NCBI GenBank assembly: GCA_039933215.1
Contig: JBDTOO010000003.1
Span: 42,265-106,264, forward strand
Source of the DNA: JALYUA01 sp039933215
GTDB lineage: Bacteria; Acidobacteriota; Thermoanaerobaculia; UBA5066; Gp7-AA6
DNA length: 64,000 bases
Reading direction: 5' to 3'
Below the pieces are notes generated by a model. That model was given only the letters and a program-made list of their open reading frames with translations. It made no database searches and was not told where the DNA came from. Position numbers and translations under genes: made by a program. The stretch's first letter is position 1, and the number at the start of each line of letters is the position of its first letter. Positions 16,502 to 24,000 of the stretch are shown one piece after another.

Positions 16502-17119
16502 CTACGGCGGGCTCTCCGTCGGCCGCGCCAGGATCAGGTCGCGCTGGGGATCGTCGCCGACGCGGAAGACGTGCTCCCCCACGTCGCGGAACCCGCACTT
16601 GCGGTAGAACGCGATCGCGCGGGGGTTGTGCTCCCACACTCCCAGCCAGACGGTCCCGGCGCCGCCCGCCGCGGCGCGCGCGAGGAGCTCCTCCATGACG
16701 ATCCGCGCGAGACCGCGCCCGTGCCAGGGGCGGTCCACGTAGAGGCGCAGGATCTCGGCGGGCCGGCGTCCGGGTACGCAAGGCGGAGGCTCGACCCACC
16801 GCATCTGCGCATAAGAAATGAGCTCCCCGTCGCGATCGACGACGACATTCTCGTAGAGAGAATCCGCGATCTCGCGCCCCTGGATCTCCTCGGAAAACGC
16901 CGAGGCACAGTGGGCGTCGAGATTCTCGGGAGTATTCGCAGGCCCGAACGTCTCCCGAAACGTCCGGTCAGCCAGGCGAGCGAGCGCTCCCGCGTCGGTA
17001 GGCCGGGCAGGCCGAAGGACGCCAAATTCCCCAATCCCCTCACCAACCCGCTCATCGCCCACGAAGAAAAGTCTAAGCGAGGAGCCTTTCTTGGGTTGTA
17101 GTCGGAGTCTTTCATCCAA
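16502..17119 (-). CDS. GNAT-family N-acetyltransferase
   Basis: 205 residues with the acetyl-CoA binding motif A sequence LRLYVDRPWHGRGLARIVMEEL (RxxGxG/A type: Trp-His-Gly-Arg-Gly) and motif B WLGVWEHNPRAIAFYRKCGFRDVGEHVF, as in PhnO/RimI-like acetyltransferases. N-terminal LRPARPTDAGALARLADRTF is the usual domain start, so the first ~35 residues may be extra and a downstream GTG is possible. The acceptor substrate is unknown. The 150 bp between it and the antiporter gene show no feature. Confidence 0.85.
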   Translation of the reverse strand: MDERLRLQPKKGSSLRLFFVGDERVGEGIGEFGVLRPARPTDAGALARLADRTFRETFGPANTPENLDAHCASAFSEEIQGREIADSLYENVVVDRDGELISYAQMRWVEPPPCVPGRRPAEILRLYVDRPWHGRGLARIVMEELLARAAAGGAGTVWLGVWEHNPRAIAFYRKCGFRDVGEHVFRVGDDPQRDLILARPTESPP

Positions 17120-17200
17120 ATCTCTCCGAGAATCTACGAAGTCTCCCCGGAGCTCAGAGCGCTCGAAAGGACCGATTCGCGTTGACCCTCAATGACCGCT

Positions 17201-17328
17201 CGCAGCGTGAGGAGTCTCCCGAGCGTCGCGAAGGGAGGAGCCTCACGCTGCGGGAGCCGGAGCGCCAGCGCAGGCGACGTGCGAGGAGCCTCACGCTGCG
17301 GGAGCCGGAGCGTCAGCGGAGGCGACGT
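17201..17328. repeat. 48-bp tandem repeat with an inverted partner
   Basis: A unit starting GAGGAGCCTCACGCTGCGG is present at 17235-17280 and again at 17283-17328 (period 48, two to three mismatches). The 12-mer CCTCACGCTGCG in each copy also occurs inverted at 17201-17212. The array lies in the intergenic region just before the tRNA-Arg 5' half and belongs to the host side of the insertion. It has too few copies and no spacers for CRISPR, and is more like a REP-type intergenic element. Confidence 0.75.
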
Positions 17329-17350
17329 TGGTATGCTCGCCCCCCTCTCC

Positions 17351-17389
17351 GGGGCCGTAGCTCAGGTGGATAGAGCAAGAGTTTCCTAA
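17351..17389 (+). other. truncated tRNA-Arg(CCT) 5' half (left attachment site)
   Basis: 39 nt identical to the first 39 nt of the complete tRNA at 26731: acceptor strand GGGGCCG, the D arm, the 5' anticodon stem and the 7-nt anticodon loop TTCCTAA (17383-17389). Immediately after the loop the sequence diverges, so this copy cannot fold into a tRNA. It is interpreted as the host tRNA 5' portion left at the left junction after integration in the anticodon loop. Confidence 0.85.
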
Positions 17390-17806
17390 GACTTCCGAAG
17401 CTCTCCACCGCCGTCCGTCACGTAGCGTGATTCGTCAATGAATACGGGGCTATTCGCCTCTTGCTCTCGATCGACCGTGACGGACGAAAGTATGCCCAAA
17501 CGGACCATCGTGGGCACGAAAGCGGCCATACAAATCCACAGGCTTCTACACAGGCCGATTTTGTGTTGTAGGAGCCGATTTGAGACACGACTTCCGCAAC
17601 ACGATACCGGCCTCGGAAACGCGCCGATCGGGGCGCAGCGGGGCAGGGGACGCGAGTGGGGCAGGGGAGAGGGGCCGAATAGGCTGAATCAGAGCAGGGG
17701 AGCGCGCGGGAGAGGAAGGTCACTTCTGACCGCGCCGGACCACCGGGTAAAGCCCCCGGCAGTGCCGCTACTGGTCAGCCATCTGGACCACCGCGCGATC
17801 CACGCC
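17390..17806. other. gene-free left end of the integrated element
   Basis: About 415 bp without a convincing gene. It holds a short dyad TCACG-TAG-CGTGA at 17418-17430, one copy of a 21-bp direct repeat (17510-17530) shared with the right end, and an imperfect hairpin around 17541-17575 (arms near CTACACA and TGTGTTGTAG). It is probably the P' arm of the attachment site. A 101-codon minus-strand frame (17418-17723) shows no family features and was not called. Confidence 0.6.
17510..17530 (+). repeat. 21-bp direct repeat, left copy (possible integrase arm site)
   Basis: The 21-mer beginning GTGGGCACGAAAGC and ending GGCCATA is identical at 17510-17530 and 26680-26700. The copies lie 120 nt inside the left core and about 62 nt before the right core. 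In the excised circle they would flank the attachment core in the same orientation, as integrase arm-type sites do. Confidence 0.7.
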
Positions 17807-18220
17807 TCACGCCCCGTCGATGTCGGGAGCGGCGGGCAACAGCGTGACGCTCACGGTCTCCACCGTCGTCGTGATCGCCCCCGCCCGCTCTTTCGCCTCG
17901 CGCGTGGCCTCGACTTCGCGCATGACGTCCTCAAAGCTGCTGCCGGTATAGCTCATGTCGGCGGGCGCCCGCACGATGCCATGCGCGTAGCCCTTGAGAA
18001 AGCGCCAGACCTCGAGCTTTTCGCGGATCGAGCCGCGCTCCCATACTTCGGCGATGAGCTGGTCTTCGCGCGTGTCGAGGAAGGCTTGGGCGTGTTCTCT
18101 CGCCCGGAGCGCGCGTTCTCTCGGTATCGGCGGCGCCGTTGGTCGCATCGGGGCAGGAAGTTTGGAGCCTTCGGTCCTCTTCGGACGGCCGGCGCCTGGA
18201 CGGGATCCACCACGGGGCAT
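17807..18220 (-). CDS. GAGRPK-motif DNA-binding protein, possible small terminase
   Basis: 137 residues from the ATG at 18220 (AAAGGA upstream); the frame continues to 18385 but would overlap the divergent gene. The N-terminus MPRGGSRPGAGRPKRTEG is the basic glycine/proline motif common at the start of phage small terminase subunits and related DNA-packaging or DNA-binding proteins. The rest is helical and charged (EKLEVWRFLKGYAHG, then a coiled-coil-like EDVMREVEATREAKERAG). If it is a TerS, it would let the element redirect packaging by a helper phage. That role is inferred from the motif and the position at the element edge only. Confidence 0.55.
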   Translation of the reverse strand: MPRGGSRPGAGRPKRTEGSKLPAPMRPTAPPIPRERALRAREHAQAFLDTREDQLIAEVWERGSIREKLEVWRFLKGYAHGIVRAPADMSYTGSSFEDVMREVEATREAKERAGAITTTVETVSVTLLPAAPDIDGA

Positions 18221-18290
18221 GTCGATTCCTTTCGTGCGCGGTGGGCGCGCTCGGGTTAGAGTCTTGGAAAAATCAAGAGAGGCGCCGCGC

Positions 18291-18851
18291 ATGACAGCCA
18301 AAGAACTCTTGGACTCCATCCGAGCCAACGTGGCGGCCGCCGCACAGAGTGGCGCCGAGCCGCCGTCGTGGAACGTGCTGGACATCTATCTCGCTAGCTT
18401 GGAGCCTCGCGCGATAGAGCCGGCGGCGAGGCCCGACACCGTAGACCGCCACGAGCAAGCGAAAATCGACGTGGCGAAGCTGACATACCAACAGAAGCAC
18501 TCATGGAGCGTTGAGTCTTTTAAAGCAGCGAACGAATCGGGTCGAGAGGCGATGAAGGCGAGCATTTTGATCAACGGCGGGGCGGCGGTGGCGGTATTGG
18601 CGTATGTGGGGCATTTGTCAACTCTGGGCAGGGGGGCGGGAAGCTTCGCGGGTCCGATGATGGTCTACGTTATCGGCGTCTTGGCGGGCGCTCTTGCGCT
18701 TGGATGCACCTACCTCGGGCAGATCGTCGCGCCCAAAGGTACGGTGTGGTTCTGGTCTTTTAACGGGCCAGCGATTCTGCTCACCATCTGCGCTTATGCC
18801 ACATTCGCGCTCGGCGGGTTCTTGTCCTACCTCGCGTTTCGGGGGTGTTGA
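18291..18851 (+). CDS. element-encoded membrane protein with three C-terminal helices
   Basis: 186 residues from ATG 18291 (AAGAGAGG upstream). The first ~85 residues are soluble and helical (KIDVAKLTYQQKHSWSVESF). Hydrophobic helices follow at about 95-115, 123-145 and 157-182, beginning with ILINGGAAVAVLAYVGHL, a pattern seen in uncharacterised phage/plasmid membrane proteins. The function is unknown; superinfection immunity is a possibility given the location but there is no direct evidence. It overlaps the next gene by 7 nt and is divergent from the GAGRPK protein. Confidence 0.7.
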   Translation: MTAKELLDSIRANVAAAAQSGAEPPSWNVLDIYLASLEPRAIEPAARPDTVDRHEQAKIDVAKLTYQQKHSWSVESFKAANESGREAMKASILINGGAAVAVLAYVGHLSTLGRGAGSFAGPMMVYVIGVLAGALALGCTYLGQIVAPKGTVWFWSFNGPAILLTICAYATFALGGFLSYLAFRGC

Positions 18852-19135
18852 TATTGAACCGGACCGGTGAGGCAGTCTGCGGATCCTGCTATGCCGACGC
18901 TCCGAACGTCTTCGTTTCTCTCACCGAAATTCGTGGCGGTCTTGGCGCCTTCACGAAGCTGTACGGAAATCGGATGTGCGCGGCATGCCTCGAAACCGGC
19001 TACCGCTGGTGCCAGCGTTCGAATCTCATCTACGGCTGGTGGGGGCCGCGTTCGTTCGTCCTGACGCCGATCTACACCTTCCAGAACTGGCGGGAGTACC
19101 GGCGGGCGAAGGTGGCGTTGGGCGGGGGAGTATGA
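18845..19135 (+). CDS. small zinc-binding protein (CxxC pairs)
   Basis: 96 residues from GTG 18845, overlapping the upstream stop. It has CGSC (near residue 12) and CAAC plus a further Cys (CLETGYRWC), and a hydrophobic tail GWWGPRSFVLTPIYTFQNW. The layout resembles short zinc-ribbon proteins with a membrane-proximal tail. Its stop overlaps the ATG of the next gene as ATGA. No function is assigned. Confidence 0.6.
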   Translation: MLILNRTGEAVCGSCYADAPNVFVSLTEIRGGLGAFTKLYGNRMCAACLETGYRWCQRSNLIYGWWGPRSFVLTPIYTFQNWREYRRAKVALGGGV

Positions 19136-19611
19136 AATTCACCACTCCATGCGCGCAGTGCTCCAAGAAGGTGCTTCCGCTTTCAGGCATGAGACTCGGA
19201 AGCGAGATCTTCTGCTCAGTAAAATGCCGTCTGATTCGGCGTCCGATCGCGTTCTGTGAGGAATGCATAAGGACCACGACTTCGGACTCGACCGGCAGGC
19301 TGGAGCGCACCCCCGCGCCTGAGCGCCGCTTTTTGTCGGTCGTTTGTTTTCAACGGTTTACGCGACCGGGGTACAGGGTGTACAGGCCTGCCGCAAACCC
19401 CCCTAGGACTTTCAAACTCGCGGCTCCTAGGGAACTCTCCGGCAACCCTGTACACCCTGTACCCCGGCTCATCCTTGGACCCCGTGCCATGGCATTCTCG
19501 GGATCGGAGGCGGGGTATCGTCGTCGACGGCGTCGTCGTCCTTACCGAAGTAGCTCAAACCCTCGCGCGTCCGGAAGCCTTGGCCGTTTAGTTTGCCGCG
19601 TCCCTTCTTGA
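19132..19611 (+). CDS. Cys-rich small protein, C-terminal extent doubtful
   Basis: The first ~50 residues carry three cysteine pairs (CAQC, CSVKC, CEEC), consistent with a treble-clef or LIM-like zinc finger, and the ATG overlaps the previous stop. The frame then runs on to 159 residues, through the 102-bp palindrome and 143 nt into the 3' end of the convergent primase gene. The later part is arginine/proline-rich and looks like non-coding read-through. A short zinc-finger protein is credible; the length is not. Confidence 0.45.
   Translation: MKFTTPCAQCSKKVLPLSGMRLGSEIFCSVKCRLIRRPIAFCEECIRTTTSDSTGRLERTPAPERRFLSVVCFQRFTRPGYRVYRPAANPPRTFKLAAPRELSGNPVHPVPRLILGPRAMAFSGSEAGYRRRRRRRPYRSSSNPRASGSLGRLVCRVPS
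19366..19467. repeat. 102-bp nested palindrome at the 3' end of the primase gene
   Basis: Perfect 21-bp outer arms (19366-19386 and 19447-19467), each containing the smaller dyad GTACA-GGG-TGTAC, and perfect 8-bp inner arms CCCTAGGA / TCCTAGGG (19401-19408 and 19425-19432). All are centred on 19416.5. The spacers between outer and inner arms are 14 nt on both sides and share TGCCG/TGCCG partially in mirror image. The right arm ends 2 nt before the primase stop codon. It has no T-run, so a simple intrinsic terminator is unlikely. It may be a replication origin, a protein-binding dyad or an RNA hairpin. Confidence 0.9.
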
Positions 19612-21814
19612 AGCCCTTCTCGGATAGGCGAGCTCCGAATGCCGCCGCCGTCATCGGTTCGTCCGTTGACGAGCAATACTTCTGGTACAAGATCGCCGCC
19701 GAGCACGAGCGTCCGGGACCGAGAATGCAGCAGTCGTCGATGAAGGCCTGCACGTCGTCTTCCTCGGCTCGGTATTCCTGCGTGGCCGCCAGAACCTTCT
19801 CCGGCTCTCCCAGGCCCCGCGCCTGCCACTCCAGGCAACCCCGAACGGCCCAGGCCAGGATGCCTTCGCCTTCGGCGGCCAGCTTGGCGGCCAGATCCTG
19901 ATCGCGCTCTTCTTTCGGAATCGTGACCTCGAACGGGACGAGGCGTACCCGGCGCCACATGCTCTCGTCGGTCCCGCTGATCGATGGCCGTTTGTTCGTA
20001 CCAATTGCGATTTTGAATTGCGGCATGAAACTGAACGGGGCCTGGTATTTCGCCTCCGCGTTGATCAAATCGCCTCCGGTCGCCGCCTTGACCTTGGCGT
20101 CGTCGAAGGCCCGGTCTTCGCCGACCTCGACGGTGACCGCGAGTCTCACACCTGGCAAACGCGCCATGTCCGAAGGCATTTTCTCGTGGCGCGTTTTCAA
20201 AATCATCTCGATCGGAAACTGCGCCGCATAGGTGCCCATGACGTGCTGGAGCGCGCCGAAGAACTTCGACTTTCCGTTGGCGCCCGACCCGTAGGCGATG
20301 ACGAAGACCTCCGCTTTGACCGATCCGGTCAGGCAGTACCCGGCGAAGCGCTGAAGAAAGCCGATCATTTCGGCGTCGCCGTCCATGATCCGATTCAAAA
20401 ACGCGTCGAACGTCGGACACGCGGCCGCAGGATTGAACTTCGCCACGGTCGCCCGCGTCATCAATCGGTCGCGATCGTGCGCCAGGAGCTCGCCGGTTCG
20501 GAGGTCGACGACGCCATTCGGACAGTTCAATAGCATCTCGTCTTTATCGAAGTCGTCAGGTCTAGCGACAATCTCCGGCTCGCACCGCGCAACCTTCACC
20601 ATCGAGTCGAGGCGATACGAACTCGACGACGCGGTGATGTGGGCCCGAAACTGGTCACGCGGTGAGGTCCGCTGCCCCGCAAGGCGAACGTCAGAAAATT
20701 CGTCAACGTGGTCGCGCATGTGATCGACGGTTAGTTTCGCGAGCGACTCGACCGTCGTTGGCGCTTCGTCTTCGCTCCAGGAGACCCCGTTCCAGGTGTA
20801 CCAGCTTTGTTTTTTCGGAACGTACTTCACCACGTCGCCGCATTCGGTCGCGAACCGTCGCGCGTTGAACATGTCCGTTGCGCCGAAATTGGTGACCTCC
20901 GGCTCTGGCCACGACTCGGCGCTTCTCAGAATGTTGTCGGCCTCCGCCTGTGTCCCGCCGAGCTCGCGAACCGTCCCGCGGGTGATGATCGCCATCGCCT
21001 CGGGGGTGTAGCCCGCGCGCTTCATGAGGCCGACGTGGCTCGTCACATGGTCGTTGCGCTGTCCTGGCGCGAACGTGATCGGGCCCTTAGTGGCGAGCTT
21101 CCCGGGAGCCTCACCAACCGCCGGCGCGACGTAGTGATCGCGCATGAGATCGCTGATCGTGTAGACCGCCCCCGAGCCTCCCTCGAAGAGCGTCACGCGG
21201 TACGGCGCGCCGACCAGGCCTTTTCGCGCGTTGACCTTGACGTGATCGAAACCGGCGAGGCGAAACACGCGCTCGATTCCGACGGCCGCCATGTCTCCGC
21301 CTAGGCGCTCCGCCATGCGGCGCTGACAGGCTTCGAAGCGGGATTCGTCGACGCCCTTCTCCGGTTCGATGTTGAAGTACGCGTGAATCCCGGCGCGCGA
21401 ACGAACGACGAACGACGGCGCGACCACGAATTCCGGATCGACCCCGTCGAACTCGACGGCCACCGATCGCATGCCGATGACGTTGGCTTTCGTTCGAGCT
21501 CCGCCGTCCACGATTGGATTCGCAGTCACGAATACGCCGGCTCCGTTGGCGTTTCGCCTGGCCAGGTCGTCGAAGCACTCGTCGATGGTGCCGTGGATGA
21601 CGGCGGCCTTGCTCCTATCCTTCACGTCGGCGTTGTCGTCGAATACCTGGAAACACATCCGCGCATCGGGCGAACCGGTCAGCGCGGCAATGTGCGCCCG
21701 CGCAGCGTCGAGATCAGCTCCGGTCTTGTTCGTCGGCTCGGCGGCGGCGTTCGCGGCAGCGTCCACGTCCTGGGCGCTCTCGTCAACGTCGCCGAGCGCT
21801 CGTGGCGTCGGCAT
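19469..21814 (-). CDS. phage/plasmid primase-helicase (D5/P4 alpha type)
   Basis: 781 residues. An N-terminal primase-like region (about 50-210) contains VAVEFDGVDPEFVVAPSFVV and RAGIHAYFNIEP, like RepB/archaeo-eukaryotic primase domains of plasmids. A D5_N region (about 320-480; CPNGVVDLRTG) precedes an SF3 helicase with Walker A GSGANGKSK (509-517), Walker B-like VRLAVTVEVGE, and the sensor region FKIAIGTNKRPSI. Such proteins prime and unwind DNA for autonomous replication of satellites such as P4 and of PICIs. It is the main sign that the element replicates after excision. The C-terminus ends at the 102-bp palindrome. Confidence 0.88.
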   Translation of the reverse strand: MPTPRALGDVDESAQDVDAAANAAAEPTNKTGADLDAARAHIAALTGSPDARMCFQVFDDNADVKDRSKAAVIHGTIDECFDDLARRNANGAGVFVTANPIVDGGARTKANVIGMRSVAVEFDGVDPEFVVAPSFVVRSRAGIHAYFNIEPEKGVDESRFEACQRRMAERLGGDMAAVGIERVFRLAGFDHVKVNARKGLVGAPYRVTLFEGGSGAVYTISDLMRDHYVAPAVGEAPGKLATKGPITFAPGQRNDHVTSHVGLMKRAGYTPEAMAIITRGTVRELGGTQAEADNILRSAESWPEPEVTNFGATDMFNARRFATECGDVVKYVPKKQSWYTWNGVSWSEDEAPTTVESLAKLTVDHMRDHVDEFSDVRLAGQRTSPRDQFRAHITASSSSYRLDSMVKVARCEPEIVARPDDFDKDEMLLNCPNGVVDLRTGELLAHDRDRLMTRATVAKFNPAAACPTFDAFLNRIMDGDAEMIGFLQRFAGYCLTGSVKAEVFVIAYGSGANGKSKFFGALQHVMGTYAAQFPIEMILKTRHEKMPSDMARLPGVRLAVTVEVGEDRAFDDAKVKAATGGDLINAEAKYQAPFSFMPQFKIAIGTNKRPSISGTDESMWRRVRLVPFEVTIPKEERDQDLAAKLAAEGEGILAWAVRGCLEWQARGLGEPEKVLAATQEYRAEEDDVQAFIDDCCILGPGRSCSAAILYQKYCSSTDEPMTAAAFGARLSEKGFKKGRGKLNGQGFRTREGLSYFGKDDDAVDDDTPPPIPRMPWHGVQG

Positions 21815-21859
21815 TAATCTGTCCCCTCTTTCTTTTCGATGCGTTTCGACTCCGATTCC

Positions 21860-22180
21860 CTACGACCCGTGCATTCTCCGAACCTCGTCCTCCGTGAATG
21901 CGATCGGCATTCCGCCGTCGCCCGCGATGTCAATCAGCAGGAACAGCAGGCGGACTTTTAACTCGAGCGGTAGGTTGTGGATCAACCGGTCGACCGTTCG
22001 CCGGAATCCCTCAACGTCGTCAAACGCGGCGCCGGCCACCTGGCGCAGGTCGTCGGCGGCGCTGCCCAAGGCGGCCACCGCTACGATGGCGCGACTCTCG
22101 TCGCTGTCTGTCTTTCCACGTTGCGCCAACACCGTCGCCGCGCGGAGTAAGGAGACTTGAACCTCGTCGAGCCGTGTCAC
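21860..22180 (-). CDS. element-encoded small helical protein
   Basis: 106 residues, mostly amphipathic helix (VQVSLLRAATVLAQRG; LIHNLPLELKVRLLFLLIDIAG). No family was recognised. The ATG overlaps the stop of the upstream 60-residue gene as ATGA, so it belongs to the same translationally coupled string that ends with the primase gene 45 nt further on. Confidence 0.55.
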   Translation of the reverse strand: MTRLDEVQVSLLRAATVLAQRGKTDSDESRAIVAVAALGSAADDLRQVAGAAFDDVEGFRRTVDRLIHNLPLELKVRLLFLLIDIAGDGGMPIAFTEDEVRRMHGS

Positions 22181-22359
22181 TTCTCACCCGCCAGCCCGGC
22201 CCAGAACGCCTCTTCATTCTCGTGCAGGCCGTACGCCAGCAGTGTTTCGAAATCCTCGGCGCGCACGCGGAGCGTGGATCCCGCGCGCGTGGCTGGCAAC
22301 CGCCCGTCGGCAATCAATCGCTTCGCCGTATCTTGAATAATCTCGTCGTTCGTCATCAA
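22177..22359 (-). CDS. 60-residue element protein
   Basis: Short protein starting MMTNDEIIQDTAKRLI; the second Met is an equally good start. The pattern (short helix, GRLPATRAGSTLRVRAEDFETLL) resembles a minimal winged/MerR-like DNA-binding fold of the excisionase/HTH_17 kind, with a strand-like TLRVRAED ending, but this is tentative. It has 4-nt overlaps with both neighbours. Confidence 0.5.
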   Translation of the reverse strand: MMTNDEIIQDTAKRLIADGRLPATRAGSTLRVRAEDFETLLAYGLHENEEAFWAGLAGEK

Positions 22360-22748
22360 TCATCCCAACCTTTCCGTTGTGCAGCCCGCCTGGCCGCGAT
22401 TTCCCGCTCTTCCCGTGCGTTGTTTGCCGCGCGCAGTTCCTCGCGCTTGGCGTTCCGGCGCGCCAGCACGTCGGCCTTGTAGCGCGCGTCTTCGACCGCC
22501 GCTTTAGCTTTCTCTTCGGCTTCGATTCGATTGGCCCTGGCGGCGAGTAGATTTTCGCGATTGGCCTTGTAGTAAGTGAAGTCGTCGCGACCCCGCTCTT
22601 CGTCGAGCGGTTTTCCGTCGACCGCTGTCAAGACGTTCTCCGCGCCTTTCAACGTGCCGTCCTTGTACCGCGCCGGCTCTACTGGCCGCTCGCGCTCGGG
22701 CACCAACGCCGCCGCCGCCGTCGCCGCTCTGGAGAAGATGTCGCTCAT
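22356..22748 (-). CDS. charged coiled-coil protein with DDFxxYxANR motif
   Basis: 130 residues, strongly charged and Ala/Arg/Glu-rich in the second half (long predicted coiled coil from about 65 to the end). Contains RGRDDFTYYKANRENL at about residues 52-67, which matches RGADDFRVYQANRDAI near the end of the upstream gene product. The shared motif suggests a common binding partner or an ancient duplication. No homologous family was recognised. ATGA overlaps at both ends. Confidence 0.5.
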   Translation of the reverse strand: MSDIFSRAATAAAALVPERERPVEPARYKDGTLKGAENVLTAVDGKPLDEERGRDDFTYYKANRENLLAARANRIEAEEKAKAAVEDARYKADVLARRNAKREELRAANNAREEREIAARRAAQRKGWDD

Positions 22749-23338
22749 CGCGGCGCTCGCTCGCCAAATTTGGCAATAAAGATCGCGTCGCGGTTGGCCT
22801 GGTAGACCCTGAAGTCATCCGCGCCACGTTGGACGATCGTTCGTCCGTCAGGCGGTTTCATAGCCTCTGCCGACGCGCGGCCGCCGGAGCCCGGTGCGCC
22901 CTGCGCGCGAAGGAGCCCGGCCGGAATGCGTCCGACGCTCTTCAACGTCTCGCGATCGATGGCGACGTTGCCATCCGGGCCGGCCAGCATCGGCACGCCG
23001 TTTTCGAAGACGACGTTAACGCCCCGCGCCCGCATCAGGTCTAGAGATGCCTCGGGATCGGTCGAAAACGTGGCGAGGGCTTGGCCCAACGCCGATGCTT
23101 CGTCGCGATTGCGGATAATTTCATTCGCGATGTCTTGCGGCGTCTGAGCGTCGGAGACCGGAGGCGGCGTTTCGGGGCGGACCGTCGCGCTTACCTCCGT
23201 CGCCTGTACTACGCCTCCCGCCGATTCAACGGCCTGCCGTTGAAGTCGATTCAGCTCGACAGCGGCGTCCGCGATGCTGGCTTCTCGTCGCCGGATCTCG
23301 CGAACTACGCTGGCGTCTGATGCGGAAAATTCATCCAT
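22745..23338 (-). CDS. element protein with C-terminal DDFxxYxANR motif
   Basis: 197 residues. An N-terminal helical part (VVREIRRREASIADAAVELN), a linker rich in Pro/Thr, and a C-terminal segment with GPDGNVAIDRETLKSVGRIP and DGRTIVQRGADDFRVYQANR. The last motif recurs in the next gene of the operon. The function is unknown. The ATG lies inside the last codons of the 57-residue gene upstream. Confidence 0.5.
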   Translation of the reverse strand: MDEFSASDASVVREIRRREASIADAAVELNRLQRQAVESAGGVVQATEVSATVRPETPPPVSDAQTPQDIANEIIRNRDEASALGQALATFSTDPEASLDLMRARGVNVVFENGVPMLAGPDGNVAIDRETLKSVGRIPAGLLRAQGAPGSGGRASAEAMKPPDGRTIVQRGADDFRVYQANRDAIFIAKFGERAPR

Positions 23339-23504
23339 TGGATTCCTCTCTCGGTGGGGCGGACGGTGTTGGCGTCTTCGACGCCAGTTGGCTTTTTAGA
23401 TCATCGATCTGCGAGCGCAGATCTCTCAGGACGATGCGGCGATCGGCCGCCACGTCGCGTAATTTGTTTTCGGCTGCCAGCCGATGAAGCTCGGAATCGT
23501 CCAT
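23331..23504 (-). CDS. 57-residue coiled-coil protein
   Basis: Short gene read from ATG 23504, with GGAG 7 nt upstream; it ends TGA at 23331, overlapping the start of the next gene by 8 nt. The product is almost entirely one amphipathic helix (SELHRLAAENKLRDVAADRR, then IVLRDLRSQIDDLKSQL) with leucines spaced in a heptad pattern. An ATG at 23508 opens another frame without these features. It is the first gene after a terminator and may start its own transcript. Confidence 0.5.
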   Translation of the reverse strand: MDDSELHRLAAENKLRDVAADRRIVLRDLRSQIDDLKSQLASKTPTPSAPPREESNG

Positions 23505-23515
23505 CCATTTTCTCC

Positions 23516-23542
23516 AAAAAAAAGAGCCGCGTAATGCGGCTC
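23516..23542 (-). terminator. intrinsic terminator upstream of the small-gene/primase string
   Basis: On the minus strand the hairpin GAGCCGC-ATTAC-GCGGCTC (7-bp stem, 5-nt loop) is followed directly by a run of eight T. It should stop transcripts arriving from the excisionase/sigma-like genes, and it lies 12 nt before the start codon of the 57-residue gene. It could therefore be an attenuation or antitermination point separating early and late genes of the element. Confidence 0.75.
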
Positions 23543-23619
23543 GGGTGTTGAACGTGTGGCACCCGGCCGGATGTAGTAGTCGAGCCAGCGCGCCGCGCCA
23601 GCTTTGGGGGAAGAATCAA

Positions 23620-23705
23620 CCCGCCCTCACCCCACCGCCGGCGCCGGTGAAGCGCGAGCGGGCATCGACGGAGGAAAGGGTAAAGCTCCGTGGGGTGAGG
23701 GCGGG
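23620..23705. repeat. 15-bp perfect inverted repeat with 56-nt loop
   Basis: CCCGCCCTCACCCCA at 23620-23634 is the exact reverse complement of 23691-23705. The loop includes a GC-rich near-palindrome around CCGCCGGCGCCGG (23634-23647). It follows the stop of the 47-residue gene by 8 nt on the minus strand. It is probably an RNA structure or a protein-binding dyad; there is no T-run next to it. Confidence 0.7.
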
Positions 23706-23713
23706 AGAAGTCG

Positions 23714-23857
23714 TTACTTTTTTCGGTGCAGAGGATTTGGCGAGTAGACCGTCGCCTTTCCTTCGGCGCGGGCCTTTGGATGTCGGATTGGCTCGACGGG
23801 GCGCTTCGCGGATTCGCGTTCGGCGCGGGTGCGGTTTTCGTGGGAGGGGTTGGGCAT
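23714..23857 (-). CDS. 47-residue basic protein
   Basis: From the ATG at 23857 with AGAGG 6 nt upstream: MPNPSHENRTRAERESAKRP and a Lys/Arg-rich tail ending PNPLHRKK. The predicted pI is high, consistent with nucleic-acid binding. A 96-codon frame exists from 24004 but its N-terminal half looks non-coding. No family was recognised. Confidence 0.4.
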   Translation of the reverse strand: MPNPSHENRTRAERESAKRPVEPIRHPKARAEGKATVYSPNPLHRKK

Positions 23858-24000
23858 GTTGACCTCTTGAAGTTGCGTGCGGCCGGAATGGCGCGCGCGG
23901 GTGGTGGGGCTTAGAGGCCTAGTCGACGGATGAACCGACGTAGGCGCTTGTGGCGTTTCAATGGCGGGTGCTCTCACATACATACTTTCTCCGCGGCCCG

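Noticed and set aside
17235..17328. Possible CRISPR
   Set aside because: Only two direct copies with 2-nt spacing and no variable spacers.
17418..17723. 101-codon minus-strand frame at the left end of the element
   Set aside because: Composition and lack of a start signal look non-coding; the region holds attachment-site repeats.
19469..21814. Primase as evidence of a full prophage
   Set aside because: No capsid, tail, portal or lysis genes accompany it.
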